Positions 30,293 to 40,531 are shown, counted from the stretch's first letter. The stretch is DNA of 64,000 bases from Ignavibacteriales bacterium (GCA_016714125.1 JADJNX010000007.1:124001-188000), one strand, 5' to 3'. Notes: generated by a model not told the origin, from the letters alone. A program made the numbers and translations.

Positions 30293-31653
30293 ATGTCTGA
30301 CTATGTAAAAACTTTCATGTCAGAGTTAAAGGCAAAAAATCCGGCAGAAGCCGAGTTCCACCAGGCAGTTCAGGAAGTAATTGAATCCCTTGAACTGGTT
30401 TTAGAGCGCCATCCAGAATACCGCTCAGCAAAAATAATTGAAAGAATAGTTGAACCTGAAAGAGTAATTATGTTCAGGGTGCCATGGCTTGATGATGAAG
30501 GTGAGGTGCAGGTAAATCGTGGTTTCAGAATAGAGATGAATTCAGCTATAGGCCCCTATAAAGGAGGATTAAGATTCCACCCCTCGGTTAATCTTGGAAT
30601 TCTAAAATTCCTTGCTTTTGAGCAGGTATTTAAGAACAGCCTGACGACACTTCCGATGGGCGGTGGAAAAGGAGGTTCTGATTTTGATCCAAAAGGCAAG
30701 ACCGACAACGAAGTGATGAAATTTTGTCAAAGTTTCATGACCGAACTCCAGCGCCACATTGGTCCCAATACAGATGTACCCGCGGGCGATATTGGAGTGG
30801 GAGGTAGAGAGATCGGATTCCTTTTTGGTCAGTATAAACGGATCAGAAATGAATTTACGGGCGTACTTACGGGTAAAAGTTTAAATTGGGGCGGTTCACT
30901 CATTCGTCCCGAGGCAACCGGTTACGGATGCGTCTATTTTGCCAGTGAAATGTTAAGAACCCGCAGGGAAACCCTCGACGGGAAGATATGTCTTGTTTCG
31001 GGAAGCGGAAATGTGGCTCAATATACCACCCAAAAAATCCTTGAACTCGGTGGTAAAGTTGTAACTCTCTCCGATTCCGCAGGTTTCATTTATGACGAAA
31101 AAGGAATCGATGATGATAAACTGGCATTTGTTCTTAATCTGAAAAATGTTCGCAGAGGAAGAATAGCAGAATATGCCGATAAATATAAAGAAGCTGTTTA
31201 CACACCATTCTCAGGAACAGAGACATCCAATCCACTTTGGAACATCAAAGCAGATTGTGCATTCCCGTCAGCAACCCAAAATGAAATAAACGCCATTGAC
31301 GCACAAAATCTCGTCAATAATGGAGTTTATGTTGTGGGAGAAGGTGCAAACATGCCAACCACCTACGATGGAGTTCAGATATTCCTGCAAAAAGGAATAC
31401 TCTATGGACCGGGTAAAGCGGCAAATGCCGGTGGTGTTGCGGTTTCCGGACTTGAGATGGCTCAAAACAGTATGCGTCTGAACTGGACAAGCGAAGAGGT
31501 TGACAACAGATTGAGAATAATCATGCACTCAATCCACAGCGCTTGCGTTTCGGCAGCAGACAGATTTGGTACCCCGGTAACTATGTTAATGGTGCCAACA
31601 TTGCAGGCTTCCTCAAGGTAGCTGATGCAATGCTCGACCAGGGTCTGGTCTAA
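30293..31653 (+). CDS. gdhA: glutamate dehydrogenase, GdhA type (C-terminal frameshift)
   Basis: The enzyme interconverts glutamate and 2-oxoglutarate plus ammonia; by family this 450-residue class is usually NADP-dependent and assimilatory. Visible segments are GPYKGGLRFHPSVN, LPMGGGKGGSDFDPKGK, PAGDIGVGGREIGFLFGQYK and the nucleotide-binding GSGNVAQYTTQ. The start is the ATG at 30293 with a strong GGAGGA before it; 25 codons of upstream open frame are not homologous. The frame breaks near 31574, where one G is missing in ACCCCGGTAAC. The corrected end reads NYVNGANIAGFLKVADAMLD and stops at 31653. It is the first gene of an apparent operon with the receiver-PPDK fusion, a zinc ribbon and a second glutamate dehydrogenase. 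Confidence 0.93.
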
Positions 31654-31686
31654 AATCATTTAGTAATCATCAAAAATGAAGTGTAA

Positions 31687-34600
31687 ATGACGATTATCGA
31701 TCCCAACTGGGTAGAACACGGATACGGAACCCGGTTTCAGGGCTTCCAGAATCTGATGAGACAGAGAATTAGAGATATCCTGATAGTATCATCTCTTTAC
31801 GATCTCTATCTTTTTGAAGAGGACGGAAGACTTTATGAACTGATAAGGAACGAGTATCTAAGTTTGCAGTTAAGCCACTCTCCCGAGCTCACCAGAGTTT
31901 CGAAGGGCTACGAGGCTATTGCTCTGCTTGAAGAAAAAAACTTCGAGATGGTGATCATTACACTCCACACTGAAGATATCAAACCCGTAAAACTTGCGGG
32001 GATGATAAAGGCGATGAATAAGAAGTTCCCGGGGCTCGATATTTCGATTCCGGTTGTGTTGCTCGCGTTCGATAACCGGGAACTTTCTGAATTGATCCAA
32101 CACTCCAACATGTCAGTCTTCGACAAGAGATTTATCTGGCAGGGCGATTTTCGTCTGATAATAGGGATAATCAAATATTTTGAAGACCGCCTTAACATGC
32201 AACATGATACTAACATGGTTGGCGTGCAATCGATCCTGGTGATCGAAGACAGTATCAGGGATTATTCAAGTTTTCTTCCCGTGATCTATACCGAGATTAT
32301 CCAACAATCGAAAAGACTTGTTGCAGAAGGGATAAACCTTACTCACAAATTTCTCAGAATGAGAGCCCGTCCCAAAATTTTCCTAGCTCAAAATTATGAA
32401 GAAGCCTGGGCATTTTTTGATGAATACAAAGAGTATATCCTGGGAATCATATCGGATATCGATTTCCCAAGAGGTGGAAAAACCCTTCCAAGAGCGGGAA
32501 TAGAATTTGCCGAGGAGGTTAAAAAAGTACATTACGATATTGCGATTTTGCTCCAGTCGAGTGAATCAAAATATGAGAAGGATGCACACGAAATAGGTGC
32601 CTCATTTTTAAAGAAGGGCTCACCAACCCTCCTGATTGAACTTCGGGCATTCCTGAAGGCATATTTCAGTTTTGGTGATTTTGTTTTTCGCTCTCCCGAT
32701 GGTTCTGAAATTGGCAGGGCTGCAAACCTTTATGAAATGGAAATAGCTCTGAAAAGTGCACCTCCCGAAAGTATTAAATACCATGCCGAGAGAAACAATT
32801 TTTCAAACTGGTTTAAAGCAAGAACCGAGTTTTGGCTCTCCGAGCAACTTCGAGCTGTTACGGTGACAGATTTTAACTCACTTGAACAACTGCGAAACCA
32901 CCTGATAACCTCACTGCGAAACTACAGAAGACTGCGCCAGCGGGGCATTCTTACCGATTTCCACAAAGATTCTTTTGATACATCATCAAGTTTTGCCAGA
33001 ATTGGCGGCGGTTCCCTTGGTGGAAAAGCGCGTGGTCTGGGCTTCTTAAACATCCTTATAAACAATTATGAACTCCACCATCAGTTTGAAGGGACAAGAA
33101 TCTCTGTTCCTGTTGCGGTGGTAATTGGAACCGAAGTTTTTGACCAGTTCCTTGATGAAAACAACCTGAGAAGTTTTGCCCTGAATTGTGATAACGATGA
33201 AGAGATAAAAGAACGATTCCTGAAGGCAGAAGTTTACTCCGAAGAAATAATTGCCAATCTTATGTCGTTTCTTGATCTCATCAAATCACCACTTGCTGTG
33301 AGGTCATCAAGCCTTCTTGAAGATTCACAATATCATCCTTTTGCCGGTGTTTATTCCACAATAATGATCCCAAATAACAATCCCGACCAGTTTTTAAGGT
33401 TAAAGGAGCTTGTAAACGCAGTTAAACTTGTGTTTGCATCCACCTATTTCCAGGAAGCAAAGAATTATATTGCCGCCACTTCCTACAGGCATGAAGAGGA
33501 AAAAATGGCGGTTATCGTCCAAAAAATGGTTGGAACCAATTTTAACGGCAGGTTTTATCCCACTTTTTCGGGAGTTGTAAAGTCATATAATTTTTATCCA
33601 CTGGCTCCTCAGGTTTCTGAAGATGGAATTGTTGCTGTTGCTCTTGGACTTGGGAAATGGGTTGTTGAAGGGGGTGAGACTGTAAGGTTTAGTCCACGCC
33701 ACCCCAAAAGGATAATACAGTTCCATAATCCCGATGAAGCCCTGAGGACAACCCAAAGGTCGTTTTATGCTCTCGATATGTCAACAAATGCTTTGTTTGC
33801 ATCTCGTATTGAAGATAATTGCACCAAAAGTTTTGAAATTGAAACCGCAGAAAAAGACGGTACTCTCCAGTATGTTGCATCAACCTACTCCCACAATAAT
33901 CATTCAATTTACGATGGAATTTCTCGCGAGGGGACACGATTGATAACATTTGCCCCCCTGCTTAAAAATAATCTTCTGCCTCTTGCCGCAATTCTTGAGC
34001 TTATAGTTGATATGGGCAGATGGGGGATGGGAACGGAAGTGGAGATTGAGTTCGCCGTAAATCTGAATGTTGAAAGAGGAAAAAACAAAGAATTTTATAT
34101 CCTCCAGATGCGACCGATGGTTGTAAACACCGAAACTGAAAAAATAAACCCTGAAAAACATCCCAAATCGGACCTGATATGCCGCAGTGACGAAGTATTG
34201 GGAAATGGAATAATCGATAATATCCGTGATATCATCTATATCGATTCAGAAGAATTTGATCGCTCCAAAAGCAGAGTGGTTGCCGGAGCAATTGGTTATT
34301 TTAATTCAAAACTTATCAAAGATCAGGCACCTTATCTGCTTGTGGGTCCCGGAAGGTGGGGATCATTGGACCAGTGGCTGGGAATCCCCGTAACCTGGGC
34401 GAAAATCTCAGGCGCAGCCGCAATCATTGAAAATCAATTTAAAGATATAAAGGTTCTGCCTTCACAAGGTTCCCATTTCTTCCACAACCTTACCTCATTT
34501 GCAATCGCCTACTTTACAGTTGGAAACGGAATCAGTGACAGTTTCCTTGATGGCGAATGGCTCAACTCACTTCCCGTTGAAGAGCAGAGGGAAGGGGTAA

Positions 34601-34695
34601 AACATATTCGCTTAAATAACGATATCGTAATTAAGATGAATGCAACTCAAAAAGTCGGGATTATCCTTAAACCGACAATCGAGGAGGAAAAATGA
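31687..34695 (+). CDS. receiver-like domains fused to a PEP/pyruvate-binding (PPDK N-terminal) domain
   Basis: A 1002-residue protein that I read as a signalling/ATP-grasp fusion. Residues about 30-165 and 180-325 look like two response-regulator receiver folds. The second has the acidic pair in VIEDS, a candidate phosphoacceptor in ISDIDFP near 257 and the conserved Lys in SFLKKGSP near 309; the first is degenerate. From about 435 the PPDK/PEP-synthase nucleotide-binding domain begins (GGGSLGGKARGLGFL, 439-453), followed by AVRSSSLLEDSQYHPFAGVY near 537-556, the counterpart of AVRSSATAED...FAG. I see no phosphohistidine swivel domain and no PEP/pyruvate barrel, so it cannot be a full PEP synthase. 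It overlaps the zinc-ribbon gene by 4 bases. The function is unknown; control of nitrogen/carbon flux beside two GDH genes is inference. Confidence 0.8.
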   Translation: MTIIDPNWVEHGYGTRFQGFQNLMRQRIRDILIVSSLYDLYLFEEDGRLYELIRNEYLSLQLSHSPELTRVSKGYEAIALLEEKNFEMVIITLHTEDIKPVKLAGMIKAMNKKFPGLDISIPVVLLAFDNRELSELIQHSNMSVFDKRFIWQGDFRLIIGIIKYFEDRLNMQHDTNMVGVQSILVIEDSIRDYSSFLPVIYTEIIQQSKRLVAEGINLTHKFLRMRARPKIFLAQNYEEAWAFFDEYKEYILGIISDIDFPRGGKTLPRAGIEFAEEVKKVHYDIAILLQSSESKYEKDAHEIGASFLKKGSPTLLIELRAFLKAYFSFGDFVFRSPDGSEIGRAANLYEMEIALKSAPPESIKYHAERNNFSNWFKARTEFWLSEQLRAVTVTDFNSLEQLRNHLITSLRNYRRLRQRGILTDFHKDSFDTSSSFARIGGGSLGGKARGLGFLNILINNYELHHQFEGTRISVPVAVVIGTEVFDQFLDENNLRSFALNCDNDEEIKERFLKAEVYSEEIIANLMSFLDLIKSPLAVRSSSLLEDSQYHPFAGVYSTIMIPNNNPDQFLRLKELVNAVKLVFASTYFQEAKNYIAATSYRHEEEKMAVIVQKMVGTNFNGRFYPTFSGVVKSYNFYPLAPQVSEDGIVAVALGLGKWVVEGGETVRFSPRHPKRIIQFHNPDEALRTTQRSFYALDMSTNALFASRIEDNCTKSFEIETAEKDGTLQYVASTYSHNNHSIYDGISREGTRLITFAPLLKNNLLPLAAILELIVDMGRWGMGTEVEIEFAVNLNVERGKNKEFYILQMRPMVVNTETEKINPEKHPKSDLICRSDEVLGNGIIDNIRDIIYIDSEEFDRSKSRVVAGAIGYFNSKLIKDQAPYLLVGPGRWGSLDQWLGIPVTWAKISGAAAIIENQFKDIKVLPSQGSHFFHNLTSFAIAYFTVGNGISDSFLDGEWLNSLPVEEQREGVKHIRLNNDIVIKMNATQKVGIILKPTIEEEK

Positions 34696-34883
34696 AAGAT
34701 AATATTGAAAAAAAAGGAGAGGTGTTTGAGGTCTGCCCACATTGCAACGCCCGTCTTACAAGTTGGGAGCAAGTGCTCCTCAAGGTTGACAGAGCACTTA
34801 TTTGCAAAAAATGCTGGTATAAGATTATTCTTCCACCTGAAAACCCACTCGAACCGTTAGTTGACGAGGAATTAAAAAAATGA
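34692..34883 (+). CDS. zinc-ribbon microprotein
   Basis: A 63-residue protein with two Cys pairs (CPHC at residues 15-18 and CKKC at 38-41) spaced as in a zinc ribbon, and an acidic C-terminus. The ATG overlaps the stop of the upstream fusion gene (ATGA), and its own stop overlaps the start of the downstream dehydrogenase (34880), so all three are translationally coupled. I recognise no named family. A regulatory or chaperone-like partner of its neighbours is possible but unproven. Confidence 0.75.
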   Translation: MKDNIEKKGEVFEVCPHCNARLTSWEQVLLKVDRALICKKCWYKIILPPENPLEPLVDEELKK

Positions 34884-36124
34884 AAACTTATAATTCGTTT
34901 GATGTTGCCAAACAGCAAGTCTATGAGGCTGCAAAAATTTTACATCTTGATGATGCAACCACCGAATTTCTTACAAAACCTCAAAGAGAGTTTGCTTTCA
35001 CCATGCCTGTCCGACTCGATTCAGGAAAAGTGGCTGTTTATGAAGGTTACAGAATTCAGTATAACACCGCCCGCGGACCCGCAAAAGGTGGAATTAGATT
35101 CCATCCCGACGAAACCGTGGATGTTATTCGTGCTCTCGCTTGTTGGATGACCTGGAAAACAGCAGTGGTTGATCTCCCTCTCGGCGGGGGAAAAGGTGGA
35201 GTAATTTGCAACCCCAAAGACCTTTCCGACAGAGAACTTGAAGCTGTATCCCGTGGATATATCAGAGCTGCTGCCGACTTTATTGGTACTGAAAAAGATA
35301 TTCCCGCTCCCGATGTTTACACAAATCCGCAGACCATGGCATGGATGATGGATGAATATGAAACAATTGTAAGGAAACATTCATCGGGTATTCTTACCGA
35401 CAAACCGCTGCAAATAGGCGGATCGGAAGGCAGAAGGGACGCCACTTCCAGGGGTGGAGTGATAGCCGTAAGGGAGGCGTGTAAACACTACCACATTAAA
35501 CCTGAAAAATTTTCGGTTCAAGGATTTGGAAATGCGGGACAGAGGTGTGCCCTGCTACATAAAGAAATTCTTGGTACCGGTGATCTGATAGCTGTTTCGG
35601 ACTCAAAAGTGGGTCTTTATAATCCAAAAGGGATTGATGTATCAAAACTTGTAACACACAAGTTAACCACAGGAAGTCTCGCCGGTTTTAGGGGAGCTGA
35701 AGAAATTGATCGTGACAGGGTTCTCGAAATCGAAACCGATATTCTTTATCCCGCTGCCCTTGAAAACTCGATAAATGATAAAAATGCAGATAGAATTAAA
35801 GCCAGAATCATCTCAGAACTTGCCAATGGACCAACAACTCCAAATGCGGATCTTATCCTTTTTGAAAAAGGGGTGAAAGTAATCCCCGATATTCTTGCCA
35901 GTTCCGGCGGGGTGATAGTCTCCTATTTTGAGATGGTCCAGGATTCATCCTCTTTCTTTTGGGATGAAGAAGGAGTTAACAGAGGGCTCGATCTGAAGAT
36001 ATCAAAAGGTTTCCGCTCAGTATTTAATGCTTTGGAAGAAAACAGAATCCATTCCCGGCTTGCTGCGATGGTTGTAGGTGTTGCACGCGTTGCCGAAGCA
36101 TGCAAAATTCGTGGATGGGTTTAG
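34880..36124 (+). CDS. Glu/Leu/Phe/Val dehydrogenase (NAD-type glutamate dehydrogenase)
   Basis: A 414-residue enzyme of the RocG/GudB class, shorter than and clearly different from the gdhA product 3 kb upstream. Motifs are GPAKGGIRFHPDETVD, LPLGGGKGGV with the catalytic Lys region, PAPDVYTNPQTMAWMMDEYE and the Rossmann GFGNAGQR. By family, this class favours NAD and glutamate catabolism, complementary to the assimilatory GdhA. The exact amino-acid specificity cannot be decided from sequence. It is the last gene of the coupled run 30293-36124. Confidence 0.92.
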   Translation: MKTYNSFDVAKQQVYEAAKILHLDDATTEFLTKPQREFAFTMPVRLDSGKVAVYEGYRIQYNTARGPAKGGIRFHPDETVDVIRALACWMTWKTAVVDLPLGGGKGGVICNPKDLSDRELEAVSRGYIRAAADFIGTEKDIPAPDVYTNPQTMAWMMDEYETIVRKHSSGILTDKPLQIGGSEGRRDATSRGGVIAVREACKHYHIKPEKFSVQGFGNAGQRCALLHKEILGTGDLIAVSDSKVGLYNPKGIDVSKLVTHKLTTGSLAGFRGAEEIDRDRVLEIETDILYPAALENSINDKNADRIKARIISELANGPTTPNADLILFEKGVKVIPDILASSGGVIVSYFEMVQDSSSFFWDEEGVNRGLDLKISKGFRSVFNALEENRIHSRLAAMVVGVARVAEACKIRGWV

Positions 36125-36134
36125 AGGATTGGCT

Positions 36135-37699
36135 ATGAAGGGAAATTATATTAAAGCCGTTTTGGTTCCGGTTTTTATATTCTTCCTCATATTTGTCTCA
36201 AAAACAAGCGCTCAGTTTGATTCAATAATCTTTGCAAGGAATGATATATATGCTCCACAGGCTGTCATTTAAATGGGGGATCAGAATGATGATGGCTGTG
36301 ATGATTTTGTACTTTGCAGATTTAATACGACCACGGGATTAGAAACAAAAGCACTGCTTTTCTATGGGGGACAACAAATTGACTCCACACCCGCACTGAC
36401 TTTTAACTTCTTACGAGGGGTTATCCCAAATCAAATTACGGCTTGTGACTTTAACAGGGATGGGTATCGAGACTTAATAATTGCAGAATATAAATCGAAA
36501 CCCTTGAAGCTCAATGTTTACCTTGGTGGCCCTAACTTTGACACACTTGTTGATTATTCATTTCGAGCCGGAGACAATTCAATTATTGCCTATAGATTTG
36601 TTGGTCATGATTGGCCAATTGACCTGAATGGTGATGGTTTTGAGGAGTTGCTCTTGGTATTGTACAGTACGAATTTGAATTCTAATAAAGGGGCATTTTA
36701 TATTTATAACTCATCTTTAGAAATGGATTCAATTCCATTAAAAGTATTCACATATGCCCCGATTGAGGAAATTTCATTTTTTGATATTACACACGGTGAC
36801 CTTGACGGAGATGGAAGAACGGATATGACTTTTATTCTTACAAGCTCTTCGGTACCGATAAATTTTACAATGAGGAAATTTGTTTTTGGCAGATCTGACT
36901 TCTCATTTAATGACTCAATTAGTATTTTAGATTCAACCACTATTCTTCGTTCTGATCATATCATCGAAGATATGAACAAAGATGGGAAAGCTGATCTAAT
37001 AGTCCGGGATACCAAGTTTAAATACCCATATTGGTACATAATGGCAGTAAGTTAGGCTCAGAGATATAAATCATTTGCCTGAAGAAGGCTTCAATACGCA
37101 AAATCAGGGATTTTATCATACCCGTTCGGTTGGAGATGTAAATGGTGATGGATACGGGGATTTCTTATCGTCACTTGATGGAGGTAATGGCCGTCTGTTT
37201 GTGGGAGGTAAACACAAGATTGATGACACTCCAATAAGATATTACGGGAGTTCATTTAACATCCTTGGCCGAGTGGGAGATGTAAACGGCGATGGACTTG
37301 ATGACATTGGAATAGGAACGAACGGCCAAACATTTGCCTGGCCCGGGACTTTCTATATCATGAGTGGTGAGAGGGTCGCAATGGCTATTGAAGAGGCACA
37401 GAGCGGAGATGAAACAGGCGAAGAAAAAACATTTATAGCGACGGTATCACCAAACCCGACCAATGGACAGATTTCTATTCAATATACCCTGTCGGATTCC
37501 GGGATACTTAGACTCGAGATATATGATATCCTTGGTCAGAGAATCTACAATGAATCTTGAAAGAGAGAAAGGTACCGAAACAGAACAAATAAACCTTGGA
37601 AACCATGCCATCTCAAGCGGCACATATATAGTCAGTATCACCCTGGAAACGGGTGAAAAGATATTAACAAAAAGTGTAAAAGTTCAATTAGTAAAATAA
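36135..37699 (+). pseudogene. FG-GAP repeat protein with type IX sorting domain (disrupted)
   Basis: The signal peptide (MKGNYIKAVLVPVFIFFLIF, then VSKTSAQ) starts at 36135. Several FG-GAP/integrin-like repeats follow, each with a calcium-type DxNxDG motif (MGDQNDDGCDDFVL, DLNGDGFEELLL, DLDGDGRTDMTFIL, DVNGDGYGDFLSS, DVNGDGLDDIGIG). The C-terminus (SPNPTNGQISIQYTLSDSG, LRLEIYDILGQ, SSGTYIVSI) is a Por-secretion/T9SS sorting domain. The frame is broken by an in-frame TAA at 36270-36272, by two shifts between about 37040 and 37070, and by one near 37550. Reassembled length is about 520 residues. It would be a surface-exposed adhesin-like or sensor protein; its ligand is unknown. Whether it is a true pseudogene or poor sequence is undecided. 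Confidence 0.75.
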
Positions 37700-37726
37700 A
37701 AAATCTGAAAACATATAGGAATAGTT

Positions 37727-38311
37727 ATGAAAAACAGATTTTTATTCAAAGCTGTGTTTTTTATTCTCCTGATTTTTTCTGTAACAATATCTGCTCAGGA
37801 TAAAGAGCTAAAAGCCGGTCCCACCCAATATAAAGGGGGGAATCCCGACTTTTATATCTTCCCCGGCAGGGCTGCGCTTATCGTTTATTCTTCCCTGAAT
37901 AATCTCTATTTTGAATGCACAACCGATTCCATTATTGGTCCCGTGTATGAAGTTGAAGAGAAGAGATATACATTACTTTTTAACACTCACCCACAGGTGA
38001 TTGAAGTTAAGTGCCCCGGTTATAAGTCGGCAATTATCACCACCCCCGCACTTCAGCCCTCCGATGTTGTGCCCTATTGTGTGTAACCAAAACTTGGCGA
38101 AAATGATCCGGGGATGATAACCGTACAATTTACGGTCACCCCACCCGATGCCGATTTTTTCGTCGATTTTAAAAAAGTTGATCCCACAATTCCTCTTAAA
38201 CTCAGCCCGGGAAATCACAAAATAAAGATCGTTAAAGAGGGTCACCCGACCTTTAAACAAGAAATTTTTGTTGATGAATCTCATTATCAGTTTGTTTTTA
38301 GACTTGAATAG
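37727..38311 (+). pseudogene. secreted PEGA-domain protein interrupted by an in-frame stop
   Basis: A signal peptide (ends VTISAQD) begins at 37727. The frame reads 119 residues to a TAA at 38084-38086 and then continues in the same frame for 75 more codons to 38311. The distal part (TVTPPDADFFVDFKKVDP, PLKLSPGNHKIKIVKEGHP) is a PEGA domain, a beta-sandwich common in surface and adhesion proteins. Because the stop is in frame and both sides look coding, this is either a single-base substitution (for example AAA to TAA) or a true nonsense mutation. It lies 27 bases after the FG-GAP gene. Confidence 0.65.
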
Positions 38312-38360
38312 GAGATAAATAATATAATTTCCACGGGGTTATAAAAGAAATTTTCAGGCT

Positions 38361-38431
38361 GGTTCGCCCATTCTCATGGGGTTTAAACCCCATTCTATTG
38401 GTTTAAATTACCGGGAAAGACCAACCAATAG
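38361..38431. repeat. dispersed intergenic repeat, copy 1
   Basis: About 70 bp containing an internal palindrome (GGGGTTTAAACCCC), then CTATTGGTTTAAATTACCGG and CCAATAG at the end, the reverse complement of CTATTGG. A second diverged copy lies at 38497-38566. Next to this copy is a palindrome CCTCCGAATTCATTCGGAGG (38432-38451). The whole 38312-38774 gap holds these repeats and no gene. Confidence 0.8.
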
Positions 38432-38496
38432 CCTCCGAATTCATTCGGAGGAAAAGAACACCAAATAACCCAAACCAATAATCCAATATTCGTGCT

Positions 38497-38566
38497 CGTT
38501 TGCCATCCTCATGGAGTTGAAACCCAATGCTATTGGTTTAAATTACCGGGAATGACAAACCAATAG
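38497..38566. repeat. dispersed intergenic repeat, copy 2
   Basis: A diverged copy of the element at 38361-38431: CTCATGGAGTTGAAACCC, then CTATTGGTTTAAATTACCGG (identical in both copies) and CCAATAG. Confidence 0.8.
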
Positions 38567-38583
38567 TCCCGATTCAATCAATC

Positions 38584-38618
38584 TTCCGTGTAATCTGTGA
38601 AAATTCGTGTAATCCGCG
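38584..38618. repeat. CGTGTAATC-type intergenic repeat
   Basis: Imperfect short tandem units (CCGTGTAATCTGTG, TTCGTGTAATCCGCG). They belong to the same kind of low-complexity intergenic repeat as the CACGGATT units at 63821-63862. Confidence 0.55.
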
Positions 38619-38774
38619 TAACCATCCTCCCCCCACCAAAACTGAACCTTATAAACTAAAATACTGTTACAACATGTATTAACACAAAATATTGCCGTTT
38701 GTTTATTTATCTTTGTAAATTGAACAATTTATACTGACCTTAAAAATCACAATTTTTAGATTTCCCGGAAAAAA

Positions 38775-40520
38775 ATGAAAAACCTCAGGACATTAAAGAA
38801 ATATTTCCTTCGCTATAAAACAGCGCTTATAACGGGAATATTCTTCATAATAGTCTCCAACGCGTTCACAGTCTATGTGCCAATCATAATAAAAGATTCA
38901 CTGAACGATCTTCAACAAGGGATAGCTGAAAATAAACTTGTTGAATATGCCCTCCTTATTGTTGGATCAACACTTATGGCAGGGATATTCAGATTTATGA
39001 TAAGGCAGACGATAATTGTAATTTCCCGAAAGATAGAATATGATCTCAGGCAGGATTTTTGGGAATATATCCAGCATCTTTCACTCCGTTTTTTCCAGAA
39101 CAACTCAACCGGAAACATAATGGCGCATGCCACCAACGACATAAGCGCCGTAAGGATGTTTATTGGTCCGGCAGTTATGTATTCCATTGACACAGGGATC
39201 AGAATAATTATCGTGATCTCGATTATGTCGATGATCAGTTGGGAAGTGACCCTGTGGAGTTTAATTCCTCTCCCGTTTCTTTCATTTTTAGTATATGTTG
39301 TTGGGAAAAAAGTCCACAAACGGTTTACACTGATCCAGGAAAAATTTGCTGATCTTACAACCAAAGCTCAGGAAAACTTCTCGGGAATCAGAGTTATTAA
39401 ATCTTATGTCGCAGAAGAGAGGGAAGTTGCCGAATTTGACAGATTAAGCCGTGAATACCTGGCGAGAAACATGAAACTTGTGAAAATTCAGGCACTTTTT
39501 CAGCCGACTCTGTTTCTCATCACGGGAATGTCGATTATTATCGCAATTTGGGCGGGTGGAACCGCCGTCATCAACAAAACTTTGATGATAGGTGATGTTA
39601 CCGCTTTAATAATGTATCTCGGAATTTTAATCTGGCCCATGATCGCATTTGGATGGGTAATAAATATCATCCAGCAGGCGGAAGCGAGTATGGCACGACT
39701 TAACAAATTGTGGTCGGAAGAACTTGAAATTGCAGATGTTGGTGAGGAAAAAAGTCTTGTTAATGAAGTTAAAGGGGAAGTTGAGTTCAGGAATGTCTCC
39801 TTCAAATATGGCGAAAATCTGCCGTTTGTTCTTCAAAACCTCAATCTGAAAATCCCTGCGGGACATTCACTTGCAATTATGGGGAACACGGGGAGTGGAA
39901 AAACAACAATGATAAATTTGATTCCACGGTTGTTTGATACCACCGAAGGTGAAGTGCTTCTCGACGGAGTGAATATTAAAGATATTTCTCTTAAAACAGT
40001 AAGAAGATCAATTGGATTTGTGCCACAGGAAGCATTTCTATTTTCAGAAACGATAAAAAACAACATTTGTTACGGCAAAGCGGATGCAACCGAATCGGAA
40101 ATTATGCAAAGAGCAGAAATTGCACAGTTTTCAAAGGATGTTTTGGAGTTTCCGGAAGGATTTGAAACTGTTGTTGGTGAAAGAGGAATCACACTTTCAG
40201 GTGGACAAAAACAGAGGGCATCACTTACACGAGCTCTAATGACAGACCCTGAAATCCTGATTCTTGACGACTCTTTTTCTGCTGTTGATACCCACACCGA
40301 AGAGGATATCCTCCAGGGGTTAAGAGGGTTTATGAAAAACAGAACAACTCTGATGGTAAGTCACAGAGTGTCAACTGTGAAAGATGCAGATAAAATTGTA
40401 ATTCTTGACAAGGGGATGATAGCTGAAGAGGGAACTCACGATGAACTCATCAAACTTAACGGTTTGTATGCAGGAATCTACAACAGACAACTGCTTGAAC
40501 AGGAAATCGAAGAAATTTAA
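38775..40520 (+). CDS. ABC exporter half-transporter with degenerate catalytic site
   Basis: A 581-residue exporter of the MsbA/MDR type: six transmembrane helices in residues 1-320, then a nucleotide-binding domain with Walker A GNTGSGKTT (about 372), signature LSGGQKQR (about 474) and Walker B ILILDDSFSAVD (about 494). Here Asp replaces the catalytic Glu after Walker B. In heterodimeric exporters this marks the degenerate site. The partner is the half-transporter at 41548-43341, whose signature is the degenerate LSVGQ, so the two defects fall on the same composite ATP site, as in TM287/288. The substrate is unknown. Confidence 0.92.
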   Translation: MKNLRTLKKYFLRYKTALITGIFFIIVSNAFTVYVPIIIKDSLNDLQQGIAENKLVEYALLIVGSTLMAGIFRFMIRQTIIVISRKIEYDLRQDFWEYIQHLSLRFFQNNSTGNIMAHATNDISAVRMFIGPAVMYSIDTGIRIIIVISIMSMISWEVTLWSLIPLPFLSFLVYVVGKKVHKRFTLIQEKFADLTTKAQENFSGIRVIKSYVAEEREVAEFDRLSREYLARNMKLVKIQALFQPTLFLITGMSIIIAIWAGGTAVINKTLMIGDVTALIMYLGILIWPMIAFGWVINIIQQAEASMARLNKLWSEELEIADVGEEKSLVNEVKGEVEFRNVSFKYGENLPFVLQNLNLKIPAGHSLAIMGNTGSGKTTMINLIPRLFDTTEGEVLLDGVNIKDISLKTVRRSIGFVPQEAFLFSETIKNNICYGKADATESEIMQRAEIAQFSKDVLEFPEGFETVVGERGITLSGGQKQRASLTRALMTDPEILILDDSFSAVDTHTEEDILQGLRGFMKNRTTLMVSHRVSTVKDADKIVILDKGMIAEEGTHDELIKLNGLYAGIYNRQLLEQEIEEI

Positions 40521-40531
40521 GGAATTGTATC

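Noticed and set aside
38361..38566. Possible CRISPR array
   Set aside because: Only two diverged copies, with unequal internal palindromes and no regular spacers or cas genes.
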